From Membranipora membranacea (taxonomy: Eukaryota; Bryozoa; Gymnolaemata; Cheilostomatida; Membraniporidae), in NCBI GenBank assembly GCA_914767715.1, contig OU612068.1, positions 34,720,001-34,784,000 of the forward strand: a stretch of 64,000 bases of DNA. Direction: 5' to 3'. A model generated the notes under the pieces. It saw only the letters and a program-made list of their open reading frames with translations, was not told the DNA's origin and searched no databases. The translations under genes were made by a program, and so were the position numbers. How positions within the stretch are numbered: the first letter of the stretch is position 1; each line of letters begins with the position of its first letter. This document shows, one piece after another, positions 34,302-46,732 of the stretch.

Positions 34302-34985
34302 TGGTAGGGTAGGGATATATCCTTACTCTGTGATCGCCTCATAGACAGGGTAGGGATAAATCCTTACTCTGTGATTGAAATGTATCTGAACAAGTGCATA
34401 TACCTTTGAGACAGTTTAAATTACTAGGTGTGAATATATATATACGTCTCGGCTCGCAAACATGATTATGCTCTAACAGAAGACCCATGGTTAAAAATAT
34501 ACCGCCTGCCTGATCGCTGCAGTCTGAGTCTGATGAGGAAAGGGTAGAAAAGAGACAGCATCCTCTAACTCAACTCTACTCTAACTCAAGCTCTCCTTCC
34601 TGCTTCTCGTGATGACGGCCAGTAATGAGTGTCGTAATAAACTCATACCAGTATAATTATATCGAACCGTTATAGATGATGAAGAAATCTTTCCTTCCTA
34701 TTAAATCTATAAATTGTGCCTTTGGACTTGAAATTTGTTTACAGGGTTGGAACTTGATGTCACCCGTTTCAATTTGGCAGAACTGGCTGGAACATTTTAT
34801 GATATTAATTAAACCAAAGACTACAGATTATGTCCAAAGCCGCAATGATAAATTTTACCATTTATTGTCAACTATTTATTCTGTCAGAACGCCAGAATTT
34901 ATAGTTGGCTTAATTTCACCTAGCTCCACTCTACAATCAGTCCCGCATGATTGTATCACAGAGTAAGGATATAGCCTTACTCTGT
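34302..34985. mobile_element. Candidate non-autonomous element bounded by palindromic repeats
   Basis: Two direct copies of a motif gggataNatccttactct followed by gtgat lie at about 34302-34375. An inverted copy (atcacagagtaaggatat then agccttactctgtg) lies at about 34950-34985. The motif is itself near-palindromic (agagtaaggat...atccttactct). A third, isolated copy (agagtaagaatccttactct) is at 51024-51043. This suggests a dispersed repeat with inverted ends of roughly 680 bp. No coding content is recognised inside; the 96-aa frame at 34676-34966 has no family signal. Confidence 0.45.
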
Positions 34986-36917
34986 GTTATGTATTCAGTT
35001 GACCTGTAGGCTCATATCTGTCCCAGGAGAGCCATCACTTTGGCTAGCTGTCCTGTTATTCGGCTGGATTGACCGCAAACAGCGCACAGACCTGGGGTCT
35101 GCACCTCTTTATTCTGGTACAAAATATTCAAAGGTTTAATGTGTAAATGCAAAACTCGTAATTTAGGCAGGTAATTAATCAGAAGATGTCTAAGAATTCT
35201 CTTTCTCTTGATGACAATATAAAAGCCATCAAACCACCGGGACTATTATGTAAATTAGTGAGAAGAATAGTGAATTACTCATTCTATATGCCAGCTGAGT
35301 TAATTGTGCAAATCTATGTACCCTGAGAGGTAGTTGTATTTCTTCCTTCCTGAACTCTGAGCTGAGGGAAATACCGTATAAAATTTGGTAATTTGTTAGA
35401 TTATTTTTGGCGTCTGCATAAATATGAATTTCAGTTCAGATTGTGAAAGAATTCAGTGAAGCTGCAAGTGAAATATTATATTATGGTTAGAGGCATTTTA
35501 ACCTCATGTAATGTTGTCAATTCTCATTTCATCTTTTACCTCTCCTTCACACAGTTACCTTGTATAAGTGATGACACATGACTATTGACCACTAAATGGT
35601 GCAACATTGAACTCTCTTTCAGGAAAAAAAATCTAGATTTCTTCTACCAAGCATCATTAAACCTAGATACAGCTTTAATACCATGTTATTAGCGAGTAAT
35701 TCAGGGTAAAATTGTCCTGCAGCGCCACTAAGCTATTGTTTTGTCCTCAGGAGATCACAATCACTAAACTAACCATTGATTAGCAATTGCATTGATAGTG
35801 TAACATTGCTGAGAAAATTGGCGTATTTATCTCTCTAATCGAAATGTAAGCGTTGTTCTCAGATTTAGAGATATAAGACCACCAGTATGCCTATATGATT
35901 CATAACACAGAGTATATATCCCGTGCTTAGGTAGTGTCATGTAGCGTGATATTCAGAGGAACTGCTGCGCCACACACACACAGGCATATCGTAGTATTGA
36001 CATGGTAAATGTGTTGTAGTAGTGATCAGTATGCATGCTATCTGGCAGGGATAAAAAATTGAATTAACGATGTAATACCAGCACAAGATCGTGAAAGATA
36101 TTTCGCAGCAGCTTCAACTTTTTTAGTAATATATGATTTTGCAACCAAACAACAAACCTTTTCAAAACAGCAGTATGGGGCGAGAATGTTATGGGCATGT
36201 TGTCTGATTATAAATGCTCAGCCATCATAATATCTTTTGTGTGTTTGTTTTGCGCTAGAAGTGTGTTTATTCTGTGCTAAAATATGTGACTCCAAATCAC
36301 TGACCAAAAATTGATAAAATAACTGTTGAACTTGCCTGTAAAAACTTGCTCTTTGAGGTATTGATTGTGTGTCTTATCTAATTATCCTTCTAATCAAAAA
36401 GATCTGTTCCAAGTTACCAAGTTCTCATAATTTTACAAGAGCCGTGAAAATGCATGTGGGTGCTCGTATTTACTCATTAACCCATACCTAGGTGACAAAT
36501 TAATTGCATGTGAAGATGGTAAGATTTTGATATTTATTTATCAACATGTTTTATACTGATGACATTTTCACGTTAAGTTATATATCTGTGTTTACTAAAA
36601 TGGTTTACAAGACAACAGCTTTTAGATAAGTCACCTAGGCAAGCCAGCTGCCAAATAGTGAGAAAATTCAGATCAGTAGTGGAACACAGATAACTTAAAA
36701 CAACAGTTTCCTAAAATTCTAAATTCCAAGAGGTTCAATAATGTTTTTACATAGAATATTTATATGTTACATTGAGACAGAGCACCTTTTTGATAGTTCC
36801 GCTGCCAGTCAAATCAGAAAAAAAGACCGGATTGTCGGGTCCAACTGGTAGACAGGTATAGAAAATTGATGAGAAAAAATTGTAAGAGAAAAATTTGTGT
36901 ATCAAGGATGGAAAAAG
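34986..36917. other. Intergenic / KLF 3' UTR side
   Basis: No supported exon. A minus-strand AATAAA (plus tttatt at 36533-36538) is a possible KLF poly(A) signal, giving a 3' UTR of about 0.4 kb. Many ATTTA-like stretches are present but are expected in AT-rich DNA. Confidence 0.4.
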
Positions 36918-38620
36918 TTAATTATGCCGTTTCATGTGGAGGCTCAAATGATCACTTCGACTGAAGGCACGCTCACATAAAGTACATTTGAAAGGTCTGT
37001 CCCCAGTGTGCTTACGGAAATGCCTGGTCAGCTCATCAGATCGAGCGAATCTCCAAGTACAGGTGGGATGGCTGCAAACATATGGCTTCTCACCAGTGTG
37101 AGTTCTCAGATGGGCTTTGAGATGTGAGGATTTGCTGTATTGTTTGCCACAGCCCTTATGAGGACATGGATGCACTACTACTTTCTTGTGTGCCCACGCC
37201 CGCCTGCCACGTTTACGTGGTAGTGCACTGTCAACTGATAAGCTATGCATGTAGAATGGAGGTGAGTTAGGCGGAGTTACGATACCCATCGGTTGTTGTG
37301 TTACGACCTGATGATGATACTGCTGCATTTGGCTCTGATGGTAGGCTTGCATCTGCTGTTGTACAAACTGTGGGTATGGAACGTTCTGTTGGAGTGGCGG
37401 TGGTGGAGGATGAGCTGACTGATGATGATGAGCTACATGAAACATCTCTGCTTGCTGCTGCTGCTGCTGCTGCTGGTGAGCAGCGGTATACTGTGGAGGC
37501 TGAGCTGACATTGCGTAATTTCTCATATACTCGTTATTATCATCAGAAGCGTTATGTTGAGATAACAATACTGGGGCGGTCTGAGCACCTGCTGCCATGT
37601 GCTGCTGAGCTGGGGTCATCTGCATTTCGACATCTAGCCTCATTCTGAATCTCTGATGGTTAGGATCCTGTGAATGCTGCTGCAGTAGTTGTGGTAGCAG
37701 GGCTTGTTGATGCTGTAGTTGGCAATCTTGGGCATATTTGGGAATGTCAGCAAATTGATGTTCTAGCTTGACATCTATTTCTGGCGGAAGGTCACCGTTT
37801 GTCGTAGGCGTAGATGGGGTATTATTGCAGAGTGTTTCAAACACACCTGGTTCAGATTTGATGTGAGCCGCTGCCTTTTGTGATTGAATGTCATCAGGAA
37901 ACATGGATGCAAAAAAATCCATATCTACGAGATCTTGTAGGCCGAGATCGTCCTCAGCGGATGAGTGAAGCGATGCTGTACTAAGGCTGGCAGTGTATGA
38001 GGAGGAGCCGCGATCAGACTGAGGGGTGAGTGGAGCAGGCACCTGGATACCAGGCTCTATCTTTACGCTGATGGCTGGAGGGTCAGCAGAACTGTATTGA
38101 TTGACAGCAGGTTGATTTATCTGCAAAGACAAAAATTCTCTATTAATAATACAGATTGACAGTTGGTGGATGCTGCCTTCGTCTCTAACACGTCTCTAAC
38201 AACGGTATGCAACAGTGCTGTTTGAATAAATGTGACCAACTCCCTGCATTTAACTATGTCCTATTCAGTGACATATTATGTTTATTAATAGAGACAACAC
38301 AACATTTGTATGAAAGAAACTGCAAGGAGAATTCAGGGGAATCCTTTATGTTGTGAAATGCGGATAGTGAACTCATGTTTCTATCAATGAGATTAGGGAT
38401 TACCCTAACAATTAGCCACTACGCCCTTTTCTATACAACTGTTATTGCCTTGCATACATGTAACATAGCTGAATAGTTGAATGAACAATGAACCAGGAAA
38501 ACCACTATTGTAGGAAGAGCCATGCAAATAAAATCGAATTTATAAGTTCCTTACCTGTGCAAAATTAGCCAAGTCAAGATTCAATGCAGTTGTTGAAAAG
38601 AAGCTAGACTCTAGATCCAT
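36918..38620 (-). CDS. KLF: Krueppel-like transcription factor (KLF), two exons, 422 aa
   Basis: Exon 1 is 38620-38555 (22 codons, [14 protein letters not shown]...) and exon 2 is 38120-36918, ending HMKRHN and TAA. The three C-terminal zinc fingers fill about the last 85 residues: C-x4-C, C-x4-C and C-x2-C, all x12-H-x3-H, with helices [16 protein letters not shown] and RSDHLSLH and TGEKPY / TGDRPF linkers. This is the KLF signature; such factors bind GC-rich or CACCC boxes. A basic KRGRRAW stretch precedes the fingers, as in KLF2/4. The N-terminal part is low in order, with a poly-Gln run, His/Pro-rich tracts and three psi-K-x-E motifs (VKIE, IKSE, VKLE) typical of SUMO sites. I cannot assign it to one vertebrate KLF; the KLF1/2/4/5/6/7 side is likeliest. 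Confidence 0.95.
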
Positions 38621-38728
38621 TGCCTATTTATCTGCAGAGAGCACACATCTGTGCCAAACTTGCTCAAATAATACAGAGTATCTGTGAAATTACAAGCATT
38701 TTGGTAGTTCTTAACAGTTTTCTTGAAC

Positions 38729-38820
38729 TGACGTCAGTTTGTTATTAGCCAATGAAAATCGGCGGCTATTTTTAGAAACTATATAAAGGGATCAGGAAGT
38801 CTTCGGCTTGCATCAGTATA
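38729..38820 (+). promoter_or_regulatory. Promoter-like cluster: CRE, CCAAT, MEF2-like, TATA, Inr
   Basis: In order on the plus strand: palindromic CRE TGACGTCA (38729-38736), CCAAT (38749-38753), CTATTTTTAG matching the MEF2 consensus (38766-38775), TATATAAAGG (38780-38789) and an initiator-like TCAGT (38813-38817) about 33 nt after the TATA box. Order and spacing suit a pol II core promoter firing rightward, away from KLF, whose start codon is only about 110 bp to the left. The CRE could also serve KLF. No clear gene follows; a 12-codon frame opens at 38844. Confidence 0.5.
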
Positions 38821-38844
38821 CACTATACTAGCATCGTGTAAAGA

Positions 38845-40405
38845 TGAACTATAACAACCTCGATGTAAAAAATGCTTGATAACGGTCATTGATCCACCTA
38901 CAGTAAATATTCTATAAGCTGCCTGTGAAGCCAGTCATCAGCATATTTGTCTAGATATAGTAGATAATATATGCAGTGAGCAGCAAAAGCACAATGTCTT
39001 GTAGTAGAGCGAGTATTAAGGTAATTACTGGTAATTGAGCAATGAGTAACTTGTAAGGAATTTTCTTCTTATCTTCATTGAGTAGGAGTAAAGTATCAGA
39101 GCAAATACAAACTCCGATAAACACAACAAGGGGTTTTCCTACACCATTGTTTATACACAGAGGGAAAAGTTCTTAGGACAAATAATTAACTGTGGGAGTA
39201 GGAGATATTGTAAGCCTCTATTCAATGCACATAGTCGTCATGGAATTTCTCTCATTTCTTTTATTCTCTTTGACACAATAAAGCCAGTGATATAGCGCCA
39301 TTGGTAGAGAGATCTGTGGTTGCAGGCTGTCTGTTTGTCTGTTTGCGTAGCGCACGCAGTGAGAGTATGTTTCTGTCACACCCATTGATGATTTTATTTG
39401 CAGCATTACGCAAAGACTAACAATAAAATTAGTCAAAATTACAGGGCATATAGCTTACACAATTTGTAAATTATCCCGAATCTTGTTCATGTCATTCGGC
39501 CAAAGCAATTTTTTCTCCCACCGTTGGTAGCAATTTTATTTCATAAGCAGGTGACTAATTACAACATTGGACATGTAGACAAGACTGTTCCACCTAAATA
39601 TTGCAGCAAAATGTGAGCACAAATTATTGAGTACAAACTGCTTTTAAAATGATGATTCACAAATATTATATAATAATCTTACAGGTGAATTTAGGCGGCA
39701 CTCTGATATAGATTTAGGCTCAACCTAGTACTTGGGCAATGGGCATAACATCTCAGATACCAACAAAGAGTGTGCTTGCGTGTTTACTGAATTACGTGTA
39801 AAAAAAAATTATAAATAAAAAATTGCCAACTTCAAAGGACCTTGAAATGGTACAGGCTGGTAAGAATATTGAATTATGTGCCGTTTAGCAACAGGAAGAC
39901 ATAGTTCTACATGGAGAGGATTAAGTTATTAATCCTCTAATAGTCTTGCACTGAGCTTGACTCTTTTTTGATGCAAATTGCCCATAACTTACAATATCCT
40001 GTCATATGGCCAAATAATGACACACTCTCGTTAATATAACAATTTATCGTAGATTCGAGAGCCGATTAAATGTCCAAATAGTACAGAAATAGTAAAAGTC
40101 AGGTTCCAAAAATACACAATTTTTAAGATTAGATCGATAAATTTTTGCCAGAAATTTGAAGAATGTAGATTGGTATCAAATATTTCAGCGAAAGCCTAAA
40201 CCTAACAGGTTCTCTTTTTGTTACATTGTAAAATAAGTCAGACTGGAATCCATCTCAATTTTTTTAATAATCTTGTATAAAATGTTAATCAAAAATGAGA
40301 CTGATCGATATGAATGCAATGTAATGCCTGTGCCTAATATCTTACAGTTTTATATTATTATGATTCTTACATAATATATTCATCTTTTTATATAATTATG
40401 ATTTA
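38845..40405. other. Gene-poor region right of KLF
   Basis: AT-rich with no supported exon, although a transcript from the promoter-like cluster at 38.73-38.82 kb would run through it. I see no homology or repeat of note. Confidence 0.4.
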
Positions 40406-40407
40406 TG

Positions 40408-40642
40408 TTGCTCTATGCTCCCTCTATGCTCCCTCTATGCTCCCTCTCTGCTCCCTCTCTGCTCCCTCTCTGCTCCCTCTCTGCTCCCTCTCTGCTCCCT
40501 CTCTGCTCCCTCTCTGCTTCCTCTCTGCTCCCTCTCTGCTCCCTCTCTGCTCCCTCTCTGCTCCCTCTCTGCTCCCTCTCTGCTCCCTCTCTGCTCCCTC
40601 TCTGCTCCCTCTCTGCTCCCTCTCTGCTCCCTCTCTGCTGGA
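40408..40642 (+). repeat. 11-bp minisatellite (tgctccctctc)n
   Basis: About 21 copies of a pyrimidine-rich 11-mer, the first few as tgctccctcta. Because 11 is not a multiple of three and no unit gives a stop, all three plus frames stay open (83-88 aa). These frames are artefacts. The strand asymmetry (all purine/pyrimidine apart from tg) could favour triplex or hairpin structure. Confidence 0.95.
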
Positions 40643-43600
40643 TGGTGTACCTCAGTTATAGTTTAGTGTAGCAGTTACCTGGTTTCTCGGTTAATGTCAA
40701 CTTTACCAGATAGCTACAATAGACTTCTGCAGCAGAAGTAAACAGCTATTCTTAGTATTATGTCATGTAATGTAAGCCATCAATCATCCCCATCTTGATT
40801 TATTGTGATGTGAGTTGACTCAGGTACAAGGACCCATGGAGTGACAAAACAGGAATGTAGCAGTGGTCAAAATTTGCAAGAAATAAGCCGCATGCACCAG
40901 ACTTACAGTAAAGTAAAAAACCCAAGCCTTTCCAGCTATGATAGTGGAAACGACAAATAAAGAGGTAATTCATTACGTTTTGAACGCCTTAATTGTATAA
41001 TTATGTTGATTGTTTATCTGTCAGACCACAGAGGGTAGTACACTGTTTATCTGTCAGACCACAGAGGGTAGTACACTGTTTACCAATCTCATGTTTATTG
41101 ATTGCCTGTGAGACTCAGCTCTATTTTCTCTTTTTTATCCCCAGGACAATTTGGTTAGCCATGAGGACGAACAATTCTGCAGTGCAGCTGTCACTTACAG
41201 CATTTGTGATACTTTTTAAAATATGTCAACTAAAGTCAGTACAGTGAATTTATAGCACTGTGCGACCGTTTTTACTGACTGGAACCTGATAAGAAATGCG
41301 TTTTGTTTTTTGAGCGGTTTGAGTGCTCTGAGCTTCTCTCAGTATGTTCAGAGTTCAAATGAACAGCATATTACTGGACCAGCATTTATATACTAACTAT
41401 TAAAAGCATCATAGCGAACTGAATAGATTTTTTCTACATCGATGCACCTTTTCTTCAAATAATACACAAATACAAAAAAGCATAAGAATATTTTATGCCC
41501 GGACATTAGATCGCGTGGGTGACAGGAATGCATTGTATCCCGGGGTCACGAGACTATGTAAACAAATACTGAGGGGAAGTTCACAAGTCAAACTTCATTA
41601 TGACCTAATCTTCCGTAGGTATTGCATCATGTGAGTAATCTTCTATCTATGCGACACTTTTTATGCTAATTTTCTTTGGTCCTAAATCAAACAGCGTGAT
41701 GTCACCGATCTGAACTTCTTTCCTTTCTATTACGCCCTCAATGCAGACTTCAGTGAGCCATTCATTCCGTTCACTACAAAAAATATTTAGGATACCAAGG
41801 GATCGGCATGCACAGCTTTACAAACCTCCTAGATCACTCTAATACTACAATCACAGTAATATTGGAGACAACATTATATAAAATAAGTAGTATTACAGAT
41901 TGGTATGGTCCCACTTAGCAGACAGACAGACAGAGCCAGGTAACAGAGCCATGTAACACCGTGACTGACCGACCTATCTAACAGCTGTAGTAGATTATGA
42001 TACGTTTTATAAATAATACAGTTATATGGTCCCAGTTTGCAGGTTGTTGAACCACTGAGGGCTCATTCCCAGATCTGCCAACAGCATGTTTAGAAGCCAT
42101 CCTAAAATCTTTCACGTAACTAATCCCTCATGATTGCTATTATTGGATGTAAATATTTTTAAATTTTTGGTCTGTTACAACAAAAAAGCTTTCCCAGAAG
42201 ATGAGTTAGCAAAATATTGTGCAGCGGTACCCTCGACGGGGATATTTTAAGATATTATAAGCAGTTACTTGGGGTTAGTATTACTTTCATCAAGTGAATC
42301 ATTCAATGCCTACTCGCCAATAATTGCAGGTTTAAATCAGTTATGGAGTTGTAAAATTACATGGTAGTGGAAGCATAATTTTGATTGAGAAAATGAGCGG
42401 TTTGAGCTATGACGACATTGTCTAGTATCACTTTCTCTTGTTCTCACCACCGGGTATGATAACAATGTGCATACACGAAATCTCTCCAAAATCTGTTTCT
42501 CATTGTCATAAATGTGACAGGCGGGCGCTCATAGTCATCAATGTGACATAAACATAGCAAAGGCATCCATCACCAATAAGATGAAGAAGATTGATTCATA
42601 CTTTACCTCCCATATACATAATACACCACACCCTACAGGCTTTTACCAGTATGCTGAAAGGCAGAAGAACCTCAAACCATCAGTATTCCATTCACAGACT
42701 GTGCTCAGACCATCAGTATTCCATTCACAGACTGAGACTGTGCTCAGCTCAGACCATTCACAGACTCGACTGTGCTCAGCTCAGACCATATTTTTCAGAG
42801 ACAGCCATTTGAGTCATCGGAGAGGAGGGGTTTATATTTGCTATTCTAAGAATTAATGCCATCCATTGGTATGAGGCAACAGGGAGGCAACTTTTCATTA
42901 CAGTTAGTTGTGGGGGAGCTTCAGGGTGTCCAGCAGCAGCTTCAGGGTGTCCAGCAGCAGCTTCAGGGTGTCCAGCAGCAGTTTTTGTTTACCAAGATGA
43001 ATTCAAAAGACAGGCTCGTTTTACGGTGTAAGCCTAGATTATAGCATTGATCTAATCACAAACTAAAAAAGTATAGTGCATATACCATGTGCGTGTGCTT
43101 TGAAAGTGTTTTGAGGTTGCTTAATTCTGTGACTTGGGTTGATTTAGAGACTAACTTAAAAAACAAATTTTTTTGTGCCAAGGCTACGGCAGGGAAGGTT
43201 TCTGTCAGCTCAATATCCATACTTTTATTAAAGTTGATAACCCAACAGAAATGCCGAGATCAACAAATTAGTGCAAGAAAATCAATGAGAAACCATTTAC
43301 AGTCAGATAACAAAACAGGACACATCCGGTTAGGTATTGAATCATAAGTTTGACCTTCAAGTGACACAACGCATGTAGAGACTTGTGGACTTGGGAGCAG
43401 AGACTCACTATTATTTCACCTACACTCATGACATCACAATAAGATAATTAGTAGTAAGGGGGCCCGCCAAAATTAGCATGAGTTACGGAAATAAAATATA
43501 TTTAGGCTCAGGTAGGGCAGTCACCTTAGCATACCACGCTGAGGAGGAGCAGGACGCCTGTATGAGTGAAGGGTAAGAAAGTCTGTGTGCCACCAGCCGT

Positions 43601-46385
43601 CAGGTTTGGGTCGGGGAGAAAGCAGCCCGACTTTGACCTCTGTTGACATTCTAAGGATCATGAGCCGCTCCCGCCAGTACTCTGAAAGCCACGCCATAAG
43701 TAGAACCTGGCTTTATTCAAAGTTGGTTGTAATCAGAAAACCATAAATAATTAAAATACTCCATTATCAAGTTGTTTTTATTCAAATATTCATTTGTAAT
43801 TGTAATAGCCTTATTCATTTATGCAAATTAGACTTTTGTGGATTGCAAAATAACCTGAAGTGACAACTACTGCATTAATTCACATGCAGGACCACATCCT
43901 TGAGGACAATTGTTATCAAATTTACCCTAATTCTATAAGCGGCTGAGGCCCATGTAACCTGGCTAAAGGTAAAAATATGCAACAGTAAATTCCCGATGAG
44001 ATTGCTGGCTACCTTTGCCAAATATATGAATAATTACTAATTAAGCTACACAACAAGGGTTAAGACAATTAAGACAAAGTGAAATGTAATTAAATCTCTT
44101 CAGGCACTAGATTGCATTGAATTTTCTACTTCCTTTTTCCATACTGAAGAGCTATGGATATTGTTGTAATAAGTTTACCCACTGCTGTTTCATGCAGGTT
44201 ATTATTATTTCACTTACACGGATATCTCAATATGCATGTGTAGAGATGAAAAATATTTTTCAATTGGGTTTTAGTTCAACTTATTTTCTGTAAATGAGAA
44301 GTGAATCCACCCTTCAATCGCTTCTAACAGGCTGCCAATATCATATCTTTATTTTATTATGAAGCCTATAGATAGACCATACTGTCTGTGATTAAGGTTA
44401 TAACTACATGGGCCTAATTGGAAGGTGTCGTCTAAGTGGCTACCCTGGATATTTATAATTCTATTTCTCAAATTTTAATGAGACTCAGTGCACCAGCCTG
44501 CCAGAGTTACATTGACAATTTACCAATCTGTGGCCTCATGCAAGTAGGTACGAAACAGAAGAGCTTTGTTTTAGCTGTGATTTTTATTTATATGTTTATT
44601 TTTGATATATTATAATGATGTGGATATTCTCAAAATATATACAACCGAGGCACTGTACATGATAACAGTAGAATTTAATGGACAATATTTCCTATCCGAT
44701 ATACCGCTGTGAAAAGTAAGATAAACCAAACAGCAATGCACTGTAAACTCTGCCAATCGAAAAGAGAAAAAAGATTTGTCATAAGATGGTTGAAAAGTAA
44801 CTATTATGTCTAGGATCACTATTATATAACGATTTAGGTAAAGCTTCATATTTTTCCACAGTTGAAACACAACTTACCTAATTCTTTGATAACATTTCCT
44901 TGCATGCTTATTACTGCAAAGAGCTCAACATGCCCAGTGGATAATACAACTTATTTTTTACTGTACATACTATATACATCATAAATTGCTAAATTGTTGC
45001 AGAGTGAGTTTCTCAACTGACATCCATCTTCCCTGTTTTTTCCAGCATTTTCTTAAACCTGAATAAAGTGTGTTGAAGTCACAAATACAATAACAGATAA
45101 CTTACTTATGCTTCACAACATTAGATGGGTTAACAGATATCTTACTTATGCTTCACAACATTAGATGGGTTAACAGATATCTTAGTTATGCTTCACAACA
45201 TTAGATGGGTAGGTCAATGAACTCTCCATAAATCTGTAATCATTGATAGAGACAACAGCCAACAGCTATGCAACTCTGCTATACAACTCTGCTATACAAC
45301 TCTGCTATGCAGCTCTGCTATGCATTGCCTCTCAGTAAATGCTACATGTAGCTGATGGGTGGGATTAACAGCAAATGAACTTAATCTTCCTTTTAAAATA
45401 AACTCTATCCAATGCGGAAACTTGTAAGTCATCATCGAAATCGATAAAAAGCAACATCGTTTCTTCGGTCATTATGTAAGACCTACGCCATTGACCTTGA
45501 TTGGAGGCATAAATAAAACAATTAACATAAAACTGGATAATCAGAAAATAATGCATGATAAAGCTTATTAAACATGACTGTAATGGCGCAAACAATGTCA
45601 TTTAAATGAATTATGTTGATTGTGGAAGTGGAGTCTGATCAGGCTGTCAGAGAAAGAGGGTGATGGATTACTGTTTGATTGGCATTCGAAAGACTAAAGT
45701 GACAAAGCTCATTATAGGTGGACATTTGAGAAATGAAACATCATCACTATATAAATTACCCAGCTGGTAATTTCTCATTAATTAAATAAAACATGGACAT
45801 TTATACAATGGTGATATGACATGGAGCCTACGGAGGCATGCAGAACACAACCAGAGATGGGAGAAACAAAATAATAATACATTGAATAGCATAATTACTG
45901 CCGCAAATCAACCAAAGGCCGGCTTCCTATTTTTTGGCAACCTTTGTTACTAAAAATAGATTATTCTAATTATTTGTCTGCATTAATGGTTTCCACCTTC
46001 TAAATTAACTGTATGCCATACACTACCATAGACTGGAAATTATAGCTAACAATAAACTTGGCATCACAATAATATATAAATATTCATATGTTTGTGTTTG
46101 GGACAATGATGATCAGCTACTGTTTTTAGCTACATGATTTTCTGCCAATTATATCACTTTATAAAATAAGTGAGTTCAGCAAAACCTAACACCACAAATT
46201 CGTTTCAGCAAAAAATCCTAACAGAAAGTGAGCGGCAACATATATCAGTAGGTTCAGGAGTGGCAGCTATATTTTATCTAAGTCAGATCTGATCATATAA
46301 GGAAAGCTGTTAAAGAGTTTGAGGGAAACATTAATGGGGCAGGATTTTACAGCATTACTATTTCCATCGCAGAATATTGTGACAG
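40643..46385. other. Gene-poor region with short tandem repeats
   Basis: I find no supported gene. It contains a two-copy 33-bp repeat (41010-41078), partial repeats of ccatcagtattccattcac (42675-42735), a 21-bp repeat (cttcagggtgtccagcagcag, three copies, 42917-42980), a roughly 42-bp repeat in three copies (45090-45212) and a 13-bp repeat tatacaactctgc (about 45265-45325). A possible exon-like segment at 41145-41220 (after tttatccccag) reads DNLVSHEDEQFCSAAVTYS before a stop, but nothing joins it. Confidence 0.4.
45090..45212. repeat. Tandem repeat, about 42 bp, three copies
   Basis: The block ataacagataacttactta tgcttcacaac attagatgggtt recurs three times with minor changes, followed by a separate 13-bp repeat (tatacaactctgc) at about 45265-45325. 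Confidence 0.85.
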
Positions 46386-46386
46386 C

Positions 46387-46540
46387 CTTAGTCTATGTCC
46401 TCAGTCTTTGCCCTCAGTCTATGCCCTCTGTCTATGCCTTCAGTCTATGCCCTCAGTCTATGCCCTCAGTCTATGCCCTCAGTCTATGCCCTCAGTCTAT
46501 GCCTTCAGTCTATGTCCTCAGTCTTTGCCCTCAGTCTTTG
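46387..46540 (+). repeat. 13-bp minisatellite (cctcagtctatgc)n
   Basis: About 12 copies of cctcagtctatgc with substitutions. It directly abuts a different, 18-bp array on its right, so a single 350-bp block holds two unrelated repeats. Open frames across both arrays are artefacts of stop-free units. Confidence 0.93.
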
Positions 46541-46732
46541 GGGACGTGTTGTATGTTGGGGACGTGTTGTATGTTGGGGACGTGTTGTATGTTGGGGACG
46601 TGTTGTATGTTGGGGACGTGTTATATGTTGGGGACGTGTTGTATGTTGGGGACGTGTTGTATGTTTGGGACGTGTTGGATGTTGGGGACATGTTGTATGT
46701 TGGGGACGTGTTATATGTTGGGGACGTGTGGC
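46538..46732 (+). repeat. 18-bp minisatellite (ttggggacgtgttgtatg)n
   Basis: About ten copies of an 18-mer beginning right where the 13-bp array ends (gtctttgggg junction). Repeated Cys-rich or VGD-type peptides in the three frames reflect the repeat, not a gene. Confidence 0.93.

Noticed and set aside
34676-34966. 96-aa frame inside the palindrome-bounded block
   Set aside because: No family-like motif, no splice context, AT-biased codons; likely chance.
37298-37648. 116-aa plus-strand frame opposite the KLF gene
   Set aside because: It is the antisense shadow of the KLF poly-Gln and Pro-rich exon; no domain or start context supports it.
40398-40671. Three overlapping 83-88 aa frames rich in Leu, Cys, Ser and Pro
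   Set aside because: Product of the 11-bp pyrimidine minisatellite.
42856-43044. 62-aa frame with a Gln-rich repeat
   Set aside because: It comes from a three-copy 21-bp tandem repeat; no gene context.
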